From: Candidatus Aristotella avistercoris
Lineage (GTDB): Bacteria > Bacillota > Clostridia > Oscillospirales > Ruminococcaceae
Assembly (NCBI GenBank): GCA_904397835.1
Contig: CAJFOV010000001.1
Location: 1 to 39,020, forward strand
Length of the DNA: 39,020 nt
Reading direction: 5' to 3'
Every line of letters starts with the position of its first letter. Position 1 is the stretch's first letter. Made by a program: the position numbers and the translations under genes. Below are positions 1 through 8,559 of the stretch, in pieces. Below the pieces are notes generated by a model, which was not told the origin of the DNA, ran no database searches, and saw nothing but the letters and a program-made list of their open reading frames with translations.

Positions 1-3
1 CAA

Positions 4-35
4 TAAAAAGGCCACCCATTTGTGTGACCTTTTTG
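4..35 (-). terminator. Rho-independent terminator of the tRNA cluster
   Basis: Read on the minus strand, AAGGTCAC and GTGGCCTT form a hairpin (one G-U pair) that is followed by a run of five T. It lies one base beyond the 3' CCA of tRNA-Cys, where the five-tRNA transcript should end. Confidence 0.85.
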
Positions 36-36
36 A

Positions 37-111
<75 letters not shown>

Positions 112-114
112 ATC

Positions 115-190
115 TGGAGCGGGTTACGAGGCTCGAACTCGCTACCTCCACCTTGGCAAGGTGGCGCTCTACCAGATGAGCTAAACCCGC
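115..190 (-). tRNA. tRNA-Gly (GCC)
   Basis: A 76-nt cloverleaf with acceptor GCGGGTT/AACCCGC, anticodon stem-loop with TTGCCAA (anticodon GCC), canonical GTTCGAGCC T arm and an encoded CCA. Confidence 0.97.
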
Positions 191-194
191 ATCT

Positions 195-270
<76 letters not shown>

Positions 271-276
271 ACGCAA

Positions 277-353
277 TGGCGACCCGGAAGGGGCTCGAAC
301 CCTCGACCTCTAGCGTGACAGGCTAGCGTTCTAACCAACTGAACTACCGGGCC
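277..353 (-). tRNA. tRNA-Asp (GTC)
   Basis: A 77-nt cloverleaf with acceptor GGCCCGG/CCGGGTC, anticodon loop CTGTCAC (GTC), canonical GTTCGAGCC T loop, discriminator G and an encoded CCA. Confidence 0.97.
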
Positions 354-356
354 CTA

Positions 357-432
357 TGGTGGGAACAACAGGGCTCGAACCTGTGACCCTCTGCTTGTAA
401 GGCAGATGCTCTCCCAGCTGAGCTATGCTCCC
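357..432 (-). tRNA. tRNA-Val (TAC)
   Basis: A 76-nt cloverleaf, first gene of the cluster in transcription order. The anticodon loop reads CTTACAA (TAC), the T loop is canonical and CCA is encoded. A consensus promoter lies about 35 bases upstream. Confidence 0.97.
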
Positions 433-468
433 GACTCTCAGTCGTGATCAGGACTGACAACGTGTTTC

Positions 469-497
469 ATTATACTATACAAAGGCGGGAATGTCAA
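469..497 (-). promoter_or_regulatory. Consensus sigma-A promoter of the tRNA cluster
   Basis: On the minus strand TTGACA (492-497) and TATAAT (469-474) are separated by exactly 17 bases, a perfect vegetative promoter just upstream of tRNA-Val, as expected for highly expressed stable RNA. One arm of an inverted repeat overlaps the spacer. Confidence 0.93.
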
Positions 498-540
498 CAG
501 TCTTTCCAGCAAACTGGAAGAAAAATTTCCCGCCTTTTTT
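481..540. repeat. Inverted repeat overlapping the tRNA promoter spacer
   Basis: AAAGGCGGGAA (481-491) is repeated in inverted form as TTCCCGCCTTT (527-537) and is followed on the plus strand by more T. A smaller TTCCAG/CTGGAA hairpin sits inside. It has the shape of a terminator: strong T tract on the plus strand, weak (TTTGT) on the minus. Its left arm lies inside the -35/-10 spacer of the tRNA promoter. Confidence 0.7.
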
Positions 541-549
541 CGTCACAAA

Positions 550-600
550 ATACCACCCGTTGGGGGAAGGAATCTTTGCCCCCACTACGCACGGTGGATA
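550..600 (-). terminator. Probable terminator after hslO
   Basis: On the minus strand an outer CCACCGT/ACGGGTGG stem with a one-base bulge encloses GGGGG/CCCCC, followed by TATTTTG. It begins just downstream of the hslO stop. Confidence 0.5.
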
Positions 601-606
601 AAGGGG

Positions 607-1479
607 CTACTCCCCCGCCAACCGGCGCAGCTCCTGGCTGGAAAAGCGGTACACCTTGGGACAGAAGTGGCACTCCACCTGGGTGACCTCCTGTTCCTGT
701 GCCATATTCAGCAGCTCCTGCCGCCCCACGCTGATCAGGGCTCGTTCCACCCGCTCCCTAGAACAGTTGCAGCGGTACTGGGGCTCTGCGGCGTCCAAAA
801 TCTGGGGTTCAAACCCGGCCAAGGCCTTTTTAGCAATCTCCTGGACCGTCAGGCCGTCTGCGATCATTTTGGAGGGGGCCTCCAATGTCTTTACGTTGGC
901 CTCCACCCGATCAATAGCACTCTCCGGCGCCCCGGGCAGCAGCTGAATCAGGTATCCGCCAGCTGCTTTGACCGTCAGGTCCGGGTTTACCAATACCCCC
1001 AGACCACAGACGGTGGGAATCTGCTCGCTGACGGCATAATAGTAGGTGATATCCTCGGCAATTTCCCCGGAAACAATGGGGATCTGGCCGATGTAGGGCT
1101 CCTTCAAACCGATATCCTTGATGACCGCCAGCTGCCCATTTTTGCCCACCGCACCGGCAACATCCAATTTTCCATGGCTGTTCAGGGGCAGTTCCACCAC
1201 GGGGTTGACCGGATATCCCCGCACATTTCCCTGGGAATCGGACACGGCGATCAATGCACCCGCCGGTCCCTTGCCGTCCAGGCGCAGGGTGACAGAGTCC
1301 TCCTTGCCCTTGAGCTGGGCCCCCATGATGGAGGCTGCAATCAGCAGCCGTCCCAGTGCTGCCGTCACCACGGCGGAGGTCTTATGAATCTGTTCCGCCC
1401 TTGCCACAATGTCCGTCCCATCGATGGCACAGCACATGGCCGATCCATCCGATGCAATGGCTCTAATTAGCTTACCCAT
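607..1479 (-). CDS. hslO: Hsp33 redox-regulated chaperone HslO
   Basis: Hsp33 is a cytoplasmic holdase activated when oxidation releases zinc from its C-terminal cysteine cluster; it binds unfolding proteins during oxidative stress. The 290-residue product is the usual length. The four zinc ligands are visible as CNC (C237, C239) and CHFC (C270, C273), after an N-terminal domain that starts MGKLIRAIA. The frame stays open to an ATG at 1494, but that codon overlaps the site GAGGAG which serves the ATG at 1479, so I choose 1479. The gene lies downstream of the clpE-like gene on the same strand, with a possible terminator between them, giving two protein-quality genes in tandem. Identification is secure. 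Confidence 0.96.
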   Translation of the reverse strand: MGKLIRAIASDGSAMCCAIDGTDIVARAEQIHKTSAVVTAALGRLLIAASIMGAQLKGKEDSVTLRLDGKGPAGALIAVSDSQGNVRGYPVNPVVELPLNSHGKLDVAGAVGKNGQLAVIKDIGLKEPYIGQIPIVSGEIAEDITYYYAVSEQIPTVCGLGVLVNPDLTVKAAGGYLIQLLPGAPESAIDRVEANVKTLEAPSKMIADGLTVQEIAKKALAGFEPQILDAAEPQYRCNCSRERVERALISVGRQELLNMAQEQEVTQVECHFCPKVYRFSSQELRRLAGE

Positions 1480-1495
1480 TGAAAAACTCCTCATT

Positions 1496-1538
1496 CCTCA
1501 AAAGAGGGCCCTCCCCACCTCAGGAGAGGGTCCCCTTG
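1496..1538 (-). terminator. Possible terminator between clpE-like gene and hslO
   Basis: On the minus strand CCCTCTCC pairs with GGGGAGGG (one G-U pair), the stem extends by AGGG/CCCT across a small bulge, and TTTT follows. It lies in the short gap between the two genes, so it may allow partial read-through. Confidence 0.5.
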
Positions 1539-1545
1539 TTTTCTG

Positions 1546-3867
1546 TTACACCTTATGGCCAGCCAGCCGTTCCAACATGGTGTCAGTCACCATACACAGG
1601 GCGTTCTGATCCACTGCAAGCTGGATCATGGTGGGCGGCGTCTGGGCCTGATCCACCAACAGCATGCACAGAGGATCCTCCACCTCCTTGCGGATCACCC
1701 GGCGCAGATCTCTCGCACCGCTCTGTTGGCCAAAGGCCTTGTGGGCAATCCACTGTTGGACCTCCCTGTTGTACTGCAGGGAGATGCCCTTTTCCTCCAA
1801 GGCATCCTTGAGTTCCCGGAGCATGAGGCCAGCGATCTCTGCAAAATCCCCCTCATCCAGGGAGCGAAAGACCACAACCTCATCCACACGGCCCAAAAAC
1901 TCTGGCCGCAGGAACTCACCCAGGGCCTTCATCACACGGTCCTTGGTGGCGGAGCCCAACTGCTGGTTGAAGCCCAGGGAGCTCTCCCGCAGCTGGCTGC
2001 CTGCATTGGAGGTCATGACAATCACCGTATTCTCAAAGGAGACTGTTCTCCCCTGGGCATCGGTGATGCGCCCTTCATCCAGGATCTGCAGCAGAATGTT
2101 CATCACATCCGGATGGGCCTTTTCGATCTCGTCAAAGAGCACCACCGAATAGGGGCGGCGGCGCACCTTCTCCGTGAGCTGGCCCGCCTCATCGTAGCCC
2201 ACATATCCCGGCGGGGATCCGATGATCCGGGAGACTGCATGCTTCTCCATAAACTCGGACATATCCAGGCGGATCAGCGGATCCTCCCCCCGGAACATCT
2301 CATGGGCCAGCACCTTCACCAGTTCGGTCTTGCCCACGCCGGTGGGGCCCACAAAGATAAAGGAGGCCGGACGGCGTCTGGGCGATAGCTGCACCCTGGA
2401 GCGGCGCACAGCGGCGGCAACCAGCTGCACCGCCTCATCCTGGCCGATGATCTTGGCCTTGAGGGCCTCCTCCAGATGGGCCACCCGCTGCAGCTCATTT
2501 TCTTTGATCTTGCTGGCGGGGATGCCGGTCCACAGTTCAATGACCTGGGCCACATCCTCTGTGGTCACCTGGGCGTTGAGGGCCTCCTGCTCCAAGGATT
2601 TGATCTGCTCCTGCAGGCGGAGGAGATCCGATTTCTTCATGGCCAGTTTCTCATAGTCCACCCCTTCGCCAGATTGCTCCATCTGCTCCATCTCCTCCCG
2701 AAGGGTCCGCAGATTCTGATTGAGCTGGTCAAACTGGGAGAGAGCCTTGTTCTTCAACGTGGCGCAGGAGCAGGCCTCGTCCAACAGGTCGATGGCCTTG
2801 TCCGGCAAAAAGCGGTCGGTGATATACCGCTCTGAGAGCACCGCCACATTGCGCACAATCTCATCCGGCACCTTGACCCGGTGGAAGTCCTCATAGTACT
2901 TTTTGACGCCGCGGATCACCTCAATGGTGTCAGCAATGGTGGGCTCCTCCACCGTCACCGGCTGGAAGCGCCGCTCCAGAGCGGCATCCTTTTCGATGTA
3001 CTTGCGGTACTCCTTAAAGGTGGTGGCGCCGATCACCTGGATCTCACCCCGGGAGAGGGCGGGTTTCAGGATGTTGGCCGCGTTCATAGAGCCCTCTGCA
3101 TCCCCGGCGCCCACCAGGTTGTGCACCTCGTCAATAAAGAGGATGATATTCCCCTCCCGGCGGATCTCCTCCACCAGGCCTTTGACACGGCTTTCAAACT
3201 GGCCGCGGAACTGGGTTCCCGCCACCAGGGCCGTCAGATCCAACAGGAACAGCCGCTTGCCCTGCAGGGCGTGGGGCACGTCTCCGGCGGCGAGGCGCTG
3301 GGCGATGCCCTCGGCGATGGCTGTCTTACCAACGCCGGGCTCACCAATCAGACAGGGGTTGTTCTTGGTGCGGCGGTTGAGGATCTGGATCACACGGTAG
3401 ATCTCCCGATCCCTCCCGATGATGCGGTCAATCTTGCCCTGGGCCGCCTTTTCCGTGAGATCCTCACAATAGGCCCCCAGGTATTTGAGTTTTTTGGTCT
3501 TTTGTTCCTTCTCCTTTTTCTCCTTGGTGGCCTGCTCCCCGCTGGAGGATCCCTCATTCTGTTGGGCAGGCACCTGATCCCCGCCAAAGAGATTCTGCAG
3601 CAGCGGCAGCGGCATGGCGCCGCCCATTTCGAAGTCGGGGTTCTCCTCCCCATCCTCCCCCTGGAGGGCCTCCAGCATCTGCTGATCCATGTTTTCAAGG
3701 TCCTCGTCGGTCAGGCCCATTTTGTTCATGATCTCGTCCACCTGTTTAAAGCCCAGCTCCCGGGCACACTGCAAACAGAGGCCTTCGCTGACGGGATTGC
3801 TCCCATCCATGCGGGTCATAAAGAGCACCGCCACCCTCTTTTTGCATCTGGAACACATGATATTCAT
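1546..3867 (-). CDS. clpE: ClpE/ClpC-type AAA+ unfoldase with N-terminal zinc finger
   Basis: A Clp ATPase that unfolds substrates for ClpP in the cytoplasm. The 773-residue protein starts with a zinc finger (C5-x2-C8 and C31-x2-C34) like that of ClpE and McsA, instead of the double Clp_N repeat of ClpC. An acidic, then lysine-rich linker follows (about 50-127). D1 has Walker [10 protein letters not shown] (175-183) and FIDEVHN; a short coiled middle domain follows; D2 has [23 protein letters not shown] and a C-terminal D2-small domain. SSLGFN resembles the ClpP-docking loop. No ctsR, mcsA or mcsB lies beside it, so it appears to be a single gene. A GGAAGGA site lies 11 bases before the ATG; an ATG four codons in (3858) is an alternative start. 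The symbol follows architecture; clpC is a possible synonym. Confidence 0.9.
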   Translation of the reverse strand: MNIMCSRCKKRVAVLFMTRMDGSNPVSEGLCLQCARELGFKQVDEIMNKMGLTDEDLENMDQQMLEALQGEDGEENPDFEMGGAMPLPLLQNLFGGDQVPAQQNEGSSSGEQATKEKKEKEQKTKKLKYLGAYCEDLTEKAAQGKIDRIIGRDREIYRVIQILNRRTKNNPCLIGEPGVGKTAIAEGIAQRLAAGDVPHALQGKRLFLLDLTALVAGTQFRGQFESRVKGLVEEIRREGNIILFIDEVHNLVGAGDAEGSMNAANILKPALSRGEIQVIGATTFKEYRKYIEKDAALERRFQPVTVEEPTIADTIEVIRGVKKYYEDFHRVKVPDEIVRNVAVLSERYITDRFLPDKAIDLLDEACSCATLKNKALSQFDQLNQNLRTLREEMEQMEQSGEGVDYEKLAMKKSDLLRLQEQIKSLEQEALNAQVTTEDVAQVIELWTGIPASKIKENELQRVAHLEEALKAKIIGQDEAVQLVAAAVRRSRVQLSPRRRPASFIFVGPTGVGKTELVKVLAHEMFRGEDPLIRLDMSEFMEKHAVSRIIGSPPGYVGYDEAGQLTEKVRRRPYSVVLFDEIEKAHPDVMNILLQILDEGRITDAQGRTVSFENTVIVMTSNAGSQLRESSLGFNQQLGSATKDRVMKALGEFLRPEFLGRVDEVVVFRSLDEGDFAEIAGLMLRELKDALEEKGISLQYNREVQQWIAHKAFGQQSGARDLRRVIRKEVEDPLCMLLVDQAQTPPTMIQLAVDQNALCMVTDTMLERLAGHKV

Positions 3868-4024
3868 CGTCGCTTCATTCCTTCCGCGAAGCCCATTGGT
3901 TCTACTTCGCTGACTCTATTGTAACGTTATTTTATTAACATGCTGTGACAGCCGCTGGAATCTTCTGTAACATCCGTCGAAGGCCGCCGGAAGATGGCTG
4001 GCGCACTGGTCAGAATAGAAAAAG

Positions 4025-4720
4025 TTACAATTGATAGAACCATTTGAACAAATAGGTTGCATTGATATTTTCTGTTGTCAAATAGGGGATACCGTCTCCA
4101 GTGATGGAGATGAGCAGCTGCAGCACCATGGCCACCACCACAAAGAACACCCCCGCTGTCAGCAGGCCAATGACCCCGCCGAACAGTTTGTTGACAAAAC
4201 CGATGAGGGGAATTTTGTTGACAAACCGAAAACAGTTGGCCAGGTGCTTGACCAAAAACAGGCAGATGAAAAACAGCACCACAAAGAGAATTGACTGAAG
4301 CAGGCCAATGATCACTGGACCAACCGTCCGGTCAACAAGGCTCCCTGCAAGATCCACAGCGCCGGCATCCCAGTACTGCTGCACAGAGTCCTGGATGGGG
4401 ATGTTTGCCGCGTTCAGGGCGTTGCTCAAGATACCCGGCAGCTGGGCCAGCGCCTGCTGGACTCCCGTAAGAACCCCTTCCAGAGTCGTCTGGGAACCGA
4501 TGGCGGTGTTGAGCTGCTCCACCATCCGGTCCCGAAGCAGCGCATCAAACAGAGCGGTGGCCAAAAAGCGGCTGGCCACAACGCAGACCAGCAGCGATCC
4601 CAGGTATCCTGCAAAATAGATCACTGACCGCGCAAAGCCGTTTTTGGCTCCGTTGTAGAGGAAGAAACCGGCCAAAACAACCAGTAACAGGTCAATGATA
4701 ATTGGTACATAATTGGTCAT
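4025..4720 (-). CDS. cvpA: CvpA family membrane protein
   Basis: A 231-residue protein with four hydrophobic segments (about residues 6-26, 31-52, 131-160 and 173-210) and the N-terminal pattern typical of the CvpA family (colicin V production protein), including YNGAKNGFARS. Its molecular role in Gram-positive bacteria is not established. The start follows AAAGGGGGT with 5 bases of spacing. It lies between the clpE-like gene and a DUF5711 gene on the same strand. The 170-base gap upstream contains several inverted repeats (see separate entry). Confidence 0.85.
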   Translation of the reverse strand: MTNYVPIIIDLLLVVLAGFFLYNGAKNGFARSVIYFAGYLGSLLVCVVASRFLATALFDALLRDRMVEQLNTAIGSQTTLEGVLTGVQQALAQLPGILSNALNAANIPIQDSVQQYWDAGAVDLAGSLVDRTVGPVIIGLLQSILFVVLFFICLFLVKHLANCFRFVNKIPLIGFVNKLFGGVIGLLTAGVFFVVVAMVLQLLISITGDGIPYLTTENINATYLFKWFYQL

Positions 4721-4742
4721 AATATACCCCCTTTGGTGAGCA

Positions 4743-4889
4743 GGAGGTGATCAAAACCTCCAGTCTTGTCCCAGCATGGGCTGGAACAGGGATTGACAAG
4801 ATCTTTTGTCAGGGCAACGGCCAGACTGTGCCCTTTTCGCATAGAGAGTGTTGGCAGCAGAGGGCCCCTTCAGTCAGGAAAAGGGCACC
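4743..4889. repeat. Cluster of inverted repeats upstream of cvpA
   Basis: Four inverted repeats fill this intergenic stretch: GGAGGT/ACCTCC (4743-4761); CTTGTC/GACAAG (4765-4800) enclosing CCAGC/GCTGG (4771-4784); TGACAA/TTGTCA (4794-4811); and GTGCCCTTTTC/GAAAAGGGCAC (about 4829-4889). The second and third share the bases 4795-4799 and so cannot form together. No clear T tract follows any of them on the minus strand. Confidence 0.6.
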
Positions 4890-4891
4890 TA

Positions 4892-6067
4892 TCAGGTCTT
4901 CAGACGCTGGATCTCACTGCCTGAGAGGGCGTAGAGATACCGGCCCGCCACCTGAATCATCATGCCGTCCTCCACGGTGAGGGTGGTCCCCTGGGTCAGG
5001 TTCAGGGGATAGGACTCCACCTGGCTGCCATGAAGGGCCAACACGCGGTTGGAGGAGGATGTTAGGTCTGTCAAGGTGTCGGCGATGTCCACCTCACCCT
5101 GGCTTGCCGCCGTCTCGTTGAGGGTCACCAGGCGGGTGGTGTGCCCCTGGGAATCCCCCGCCAGGGCCAGGGCTGTTCCATACTCCGGAATGTCGCAGAA
5201 ATACATGAGGGTCCTGCCCCCATAGGAGTAGACGCCCAGCTGGTTGGCTGTGTTGTCCAGGGCCACGACCTGTGTGGCGGTGACAGCGTGCAGGCTGTTG
5301 TTGTCCAAAAAGGACAGGTGGGCCACCACGTCGTTGGGGAGGGCCATCTGCCCCTGGATGGTGTCCTCATCGATGCGCAGCAATTGGACCGTGGCGGTCA
5401 AAACACCGTTTTCTGCCGTGACACTGGATGCGGCAATCACCCTTCCGTTGGGCGAAATGGCCACAGCTGTCAGGTTTTGCGGGGAGAACCACCGCCAAAG
5501 CTCCTCCCCTTTGGCGTTATAGACGGTGACGCGGTTGGCATAGGACTCATCTCCTGTGACCACCACATAGTTGCCGTTCTCCGAGAGAGCCACAGTCAAA
5601 ATGTTTTGGTCAAAGCTGGCCTCCCGGACATTGTTCAGCAGATCCCCCACCTGGAGTTTGCGCCCACCCCGGTCGTACAGGAGGTAGCGTTTCCCCGCGG
5701 TACAGACCACTGGGTTGCTGTACTGGTGTTCCCGGGTGAGCATCTGATTGCCCTTGGAACTATAGACGTAGAGCCCGCCGTCATCCAGCAGAACCAGGTT
5801 GTTCCCAAGGGATGCGGTGGCGGCCACCCTTCCTGCAGGCTGGGAGATGGGATACTGGTTGGTGGAGACTATGTTCTTGAGCACGTTGCCCACATAGGTT
5901 TTCAGCCCGCTCTCCCCCACGTTCAGCCAGACAAAGGCGCCTGCCAACACCACAAACACCGCCAGCAGAAAGGCGCCCAAGTGGCGAAAAAGAAACTTCT
6001 TTTGTTGTTTTCTGCGGTACCGGCCAAGCTCTGTGACCTTCTCCTGCTCCCCCATATGCTCTGCCAT
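4892..6067 (-). CDS. DUF5711 membrane-anchored beta-propeller protein
   Basis: The 391-residue protein has a short basic cytoplasmic N-terminus (RYRRKQQKKFLFRHL), one transmembrane helix (about 29-50), then an extracytoplasmic domain of repeated short beta-strand units, for example LVLLDDGGLYVYSSKG, RYLLYDRGGRKLQVGD and YVVVTGDESYANRVTVYNAKG, that resemble WD40 or PQQ propeller blades. This matches the DUF5711 family, whose function is unknown. The start is set by AGGAGGT 7 bases before the ATG. It begins 11 bases after truA stops, so the two are probably co-transcribed, and it sits upstream of cvpA. A role in envelope assembly or sensing is only a guess. Confidence 0.8.
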   Translation of the reverse strand: MAEHMGEQEKVTELGRYRRKQQKKFLFRHLGAFLLAVFVVLAGAFVWLNVGESGLKTYVGNVLKNIVSTNQYPISQPAGRVAATASLGNNLVLLDDGGLYVYSSKGNQMLTREHQYSNPVVCTAGKRYLLYDRGGRKLQVGDLLNNVREASFDQNILTVALSENGNYVVVTGDESYANRVTVYNAKGEELWRWFSPQNLTAVAISPNGRVIAASSVTAENGVLTATVQLLRIDEDTIQGQMALPNDVVAHLSFLDNNSLHAVTATQVVALDNTANQLGVYSYGGRTLMYFCDIPEYGTALALAGDSQGHTTRLVTLNETAASQGEVDIADTLTDLTSSSNRVLALHGSQVESYPLNLTQGTTLTVEDGMMIQVAGRYLYALSGSEIQRLKT

Positions 6068-6078
6068 GGGCCCACCTC

Positions 6079-6843
6079 CTATGGTTGAACGTCCAGCAGC
6101 TCCTGCTGGCTGTAAAAGACACGGTTTAAATAGAGGCCCCAGGGCGGCGCGGTGCGCCCCGCCCTGCTGCGCTCCTTGGATGACAAAATTTCTTCCAACA
6201 TCTCAGGGGTGTATCCCTTTTCACTGGCCTGCACCAAGGTCCCTACCAAAATCCGGACCATGTTGTAGAGGAAGCCATCCCCCCGCACCACAAAGCGCAC
6301 CAGATCCCCCTGCCGCCGAACCTGAAAGGAGTACAGGGTGCGCACCGGATCCTCCACCGTGGAGCCGGTGCTGCAAAAGGCGGAAAAATCATGGGTCCCA
6401 AGGAAGGCCTTGGCCCCGTGATCCAGCGCCTGGTCGTCCAGCCGGCGGGGATATCGCCAGGCCAGGCCCTCCAAAAAGGGGTCTCTTACTGGGCTGTTGT
6501 GTACCAGGTAGCAGTACTCCTTGCCGCAGCAGTCGTACCTGGCGTGGAAGTCCAGCGGGACCTCCCGGCAGGCGGTGACCGCCACATCCTCCGGCAGATG
6601 GGCATTCAGGGCCAGAGGGACCTTATGACAGGGAATGGCACGATCCGTCCAAAAATTCAGGCAAAACTCGTTGGCGTGGACCCCCGCATCGGTGCGGGAG
6701 CAGCCCTTGATATCCAGGCGGCCGCCAAAGACCTTCTCCTGGGCGTCCTGGAACACCTGGCAGACAGAAACGGCATTTTTTTGCACCTGGAACCCGTGGT
6801 AATTGGTTCCCCGGTAGCGGATGGTGACAAGCAGGTTGCGCAT
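6079..6843 (-). CDS. truA: tRNA pseudouridine(38-40) synthase TruA
   Basis: Converts uridines 38-40 in the anticodon stem-loop of many tRNAs to pseudouridine. The 254-residue protein has the family signature GCSRTDAGVHA with the catalytic aspartate at D52, and later motifs GHDFSAF-like (GTHDFSAFCS) and RFVVRGDGFLYNMVR. The start follows AAGGAG by 8 bases. It lies 37 bases after ecfT; this gap holds GATGGATCCATC (6864-6875) and CCCCAT/ATGGGG (6876-6890), the latter with the ecfT stop codon in its loop. Co-occurrence of truA after the EcfAAT genes is common in Firmicutes. Confidence 0.96.
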   Translation of the reverse strand: MRNLLVTIRYRGTNYHGFQVQKNAVSVCQVFQDAQEKVFGGRLDIKGCSRTDAGVHANEFCLNFWTDRAIPCHKVPLALNAHLPEDVAVTACREVPLDFHARYDCCGKEYCYLVHNSPVRDPFLEGLAWRYPRRLDDQALDHGAKAFLGTHDFSAFCSTGSTVEDPVRTLYSFQVRRQGDLVRFVVRGDGFLYNMVRILVGTLVQASEKGYTPEMLEEILSSKERSRAGRTAPPWGLYLNRVFYSQQELLDVQP

Positions 6844-6880
6844 CTTGTTTCTCCTTGTGGGCAGATGGATCCATCCCCCA

Positions 6881-7690
6881 TTAGATGGGGAGTGGAATTC
6901 GGTTGATCAAAACCACTGCCACCGTCATGGCCACAAACAGCCCAAGGATGGCGTAGTCCCACGCGCTGTAATGCAGCTGGCGCATGCGGGTACGGCCCTC
7001 CCCGCCCCGGTAGCAGCGACACTCCATGGCCATGGCCAGCTCATCGGCCCGGCGAAAGGCGGAGATAAACAGGGGGATCAAAATGGGGATCAGGGCCTTG
7101 GCCCGTTGAAACAGGCCGCCGGACTCCAAATCCGCGCCCCTGGCCTTTTGGGCGCTTATGATCTTATCGGTCTCCTCCACCAGGGTGGGGATAAAGCGCA
7201 GGGCAATGGTCATCATCATGGCCAGCTCATGGACCGGCAGGTGGATCCTGTTCAGGGGCGCCAGCAGCCGCTCCAAGCCGTCGGTCAGGGCAATGGGCGA
7301 GGTTGTGTAGGTCAGCAGGGAGGTCCCAGCAATCAGACAGACAATCCGCACACAGATCAGGACGGCATAGCGGATTCCCTCCTGGGTGATGGTGAGAAAG
7401 CCCCACTGAAACACGGGTGTTCCATCCACAAAAAAGAGGTTGAGCAGGGCGGTGAACGCCACAATCAACAGCACTGGACGCACACTTTTTAGCAGCATTC
7501 GCAGGGGGACTTTGGAGACGGCATATCCCACAATCACCACCAGAACCCCCAGGGAGACAGAGAGAAGGTTACTTGCCACAAACAACAGCACCACAAAGTA
7601 GAGGGTGAGGATCAGCTTCATCCGGGGATCCATCCGGTGTAGAAGGGACTGCCCGGGAAAATACTGCCCAATGGTGATATCTTTTAACAC
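6881..7690 (-). CDS. ecfT: ECF transporter transmembrane scaffold EcfT
   Basis: The membrane subunit that couples the two ATPases to interchangeable vitamin-binding S components. The 269-residue protein begins YFPGQSLLHRMDPRMKL, a typical EcfT entry, has about five to six hydrophobic segments and the two cytoplasmic coupling motifs: KARGAD and, later, MECRCYRGGEGRT (usually written ARC or ARG in this position; here the alanine is cysteine). It starts at GTG inside the last codons of ecfA2, behind GGGGAGGGG, so translation is probably coupled. No S-component gene lies in the window, consistent with a shared group II module. Confidence 0.93.
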   Translation of the reverse strand: MLKDITIGQYFPGQSLLHRMDPRMKLILTLYFVVLLFVASNLLSVSLGVLVVIVGYAVSKVPLRMLLKSVRPVLLIVAFTALLNLFFVDGTPVFQWGFLTITQEGIRYAVLICVRIVCLIAGTSLLTYTTSPIALTDGLERLLAPLNRIHLPVHELAMMMTIALRFIPTLVEETDKIISAQKARGADLESGGLFQRAKALIPILIPLFISAFRRADELAMAMECRCYRGGEGRTRMRQLHYSAWDYAILGLFVAMTVAVVLINRIPLPI

Positions 7691-8559
7691 GACGTTCCCC
7701 TCCCCTCCAGTGCAGCCAGACGGGATAGGGCCCTGCAGGCCTGTTCCACCGTGTAGATGTTGTCTGGCAGGGCATAGCCCCGCTTGCGCAGCTCCAAGCA
7801 GATCTTGGTCACCTGGGGCACGTCCAGGCCCATCTGTTCCATCTCCTGCGCGTGGGAAAAGACCTGGTCCACTGTATCGTACAGGAACACCTTGGCCTGA
7901 TTCATCACCAGAACCTTGGTGGCATATTTGGCCACATCCTCCATACTGTGGGAGATGAGCAGCACCGTGTTCCTCTGTTTTTCATGGTAGGCCTTGATCT
8001 GATCCAAAATCAGATCCCGCCCCCGGGGATCCAGTCCCGCCGTGGGCTCGTCCAGCACCAGGACCTGGGGCTCCATGGCCAGCACGCCAGCGATGGCCAC
8101 CCGGCGCTTCTGGCCACCGGAGAGCTCAAAGGGGGATTTCTGCAGCTGGTCCTCCTGCAGGCCCACAAAGGCCGCCGCCTGGAGCACCCGGCGGTGGATC
8201 TCCTCCTGGGACAGGCCCATATTCTTCGGTCCAAAGGCGATGTCCTTGTAGACCGTCTCCTCAAAAAGCTGATATTCAGGATATTGGAACACCAGCCCCA
8301 CTTGAAAACGGAAGGTGCGCAGCTTGGTCCGGTCTGCCCACAGGTCCTGCCCATCGATATAGATCTTGCCCGATGTAGGCTCCAACAGGCCGTTGAGATG
8401 CTGGACCAGGGTGGATTTGCCCGAGCCGGTGTGGCCAATGACCCCCACCAGCTCCCCAGGCTGAATCTCCAAATTGATGTCATCGATGGCGGTCTTTTCA
8501 AAGGGCGTCCCCTTGGAGTAGACGTAACTAACATGTTCCAACTTAAGAATGGCGGACAT
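7684..8559 (-). CDS. ecfA2: ECF transporter ATPase EcfA2
   Basis: One of the two ATPases of the energy-coupling module. The 291-residue product has Walker [11 protein letters not shown]-loop [10 protein letters not shown], signature LSGGQKRR, Walker [14 protein letters not shown] and switch histidine ISHSMED. The N-terminus [17 protein letters not shown] and the Q-loop sequence are characteristic of EcfA2 rather than EcfA1. It overlaps ecfA1 by 17 bases and ecfT by 7, so the three are translated from one message. It acts at the inner face of the membrane. Confidence 0.95.
   Translation of the reverse strand: MSAILKLEHVSYVYSKGTPFEKTAIDDINLEIQPGELVGVIGHTGSGKSTLVQHLNGLLEPTSGKIYIDGQDLWADRTKLRTFRFQVGLVFQYPEYQLFEETVYKDIAFGPKNMGLSQEEIHRRVLQAAAFVGLQEDQLQKSPFELSGGQKRRVAIAGVLAMEPQVLVLDEPTAGLDPRGRDLILDQIKAYHEKQRNTVLLISHSMEDVAKYATKVLVMNQAKVFLYDTVDQVFSHAQEMEQMGLDVPQVTKICLELRKRGYALPDNIYTVEQACRALSRLAALEGRGTSC

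Noticed and set aside
2881-3924. Plus-strand frame opposite the clpE-like gene
   Set aside because: Antisense shadow of a well-supported Clp ATPase; the translation has no domain.
3918-3946. Promoter before the clpE-like gene
   Set aside because: TACAAT is present on the minus strand at 3918-3923 but no acceptable -35 lies 16-18 bases away.
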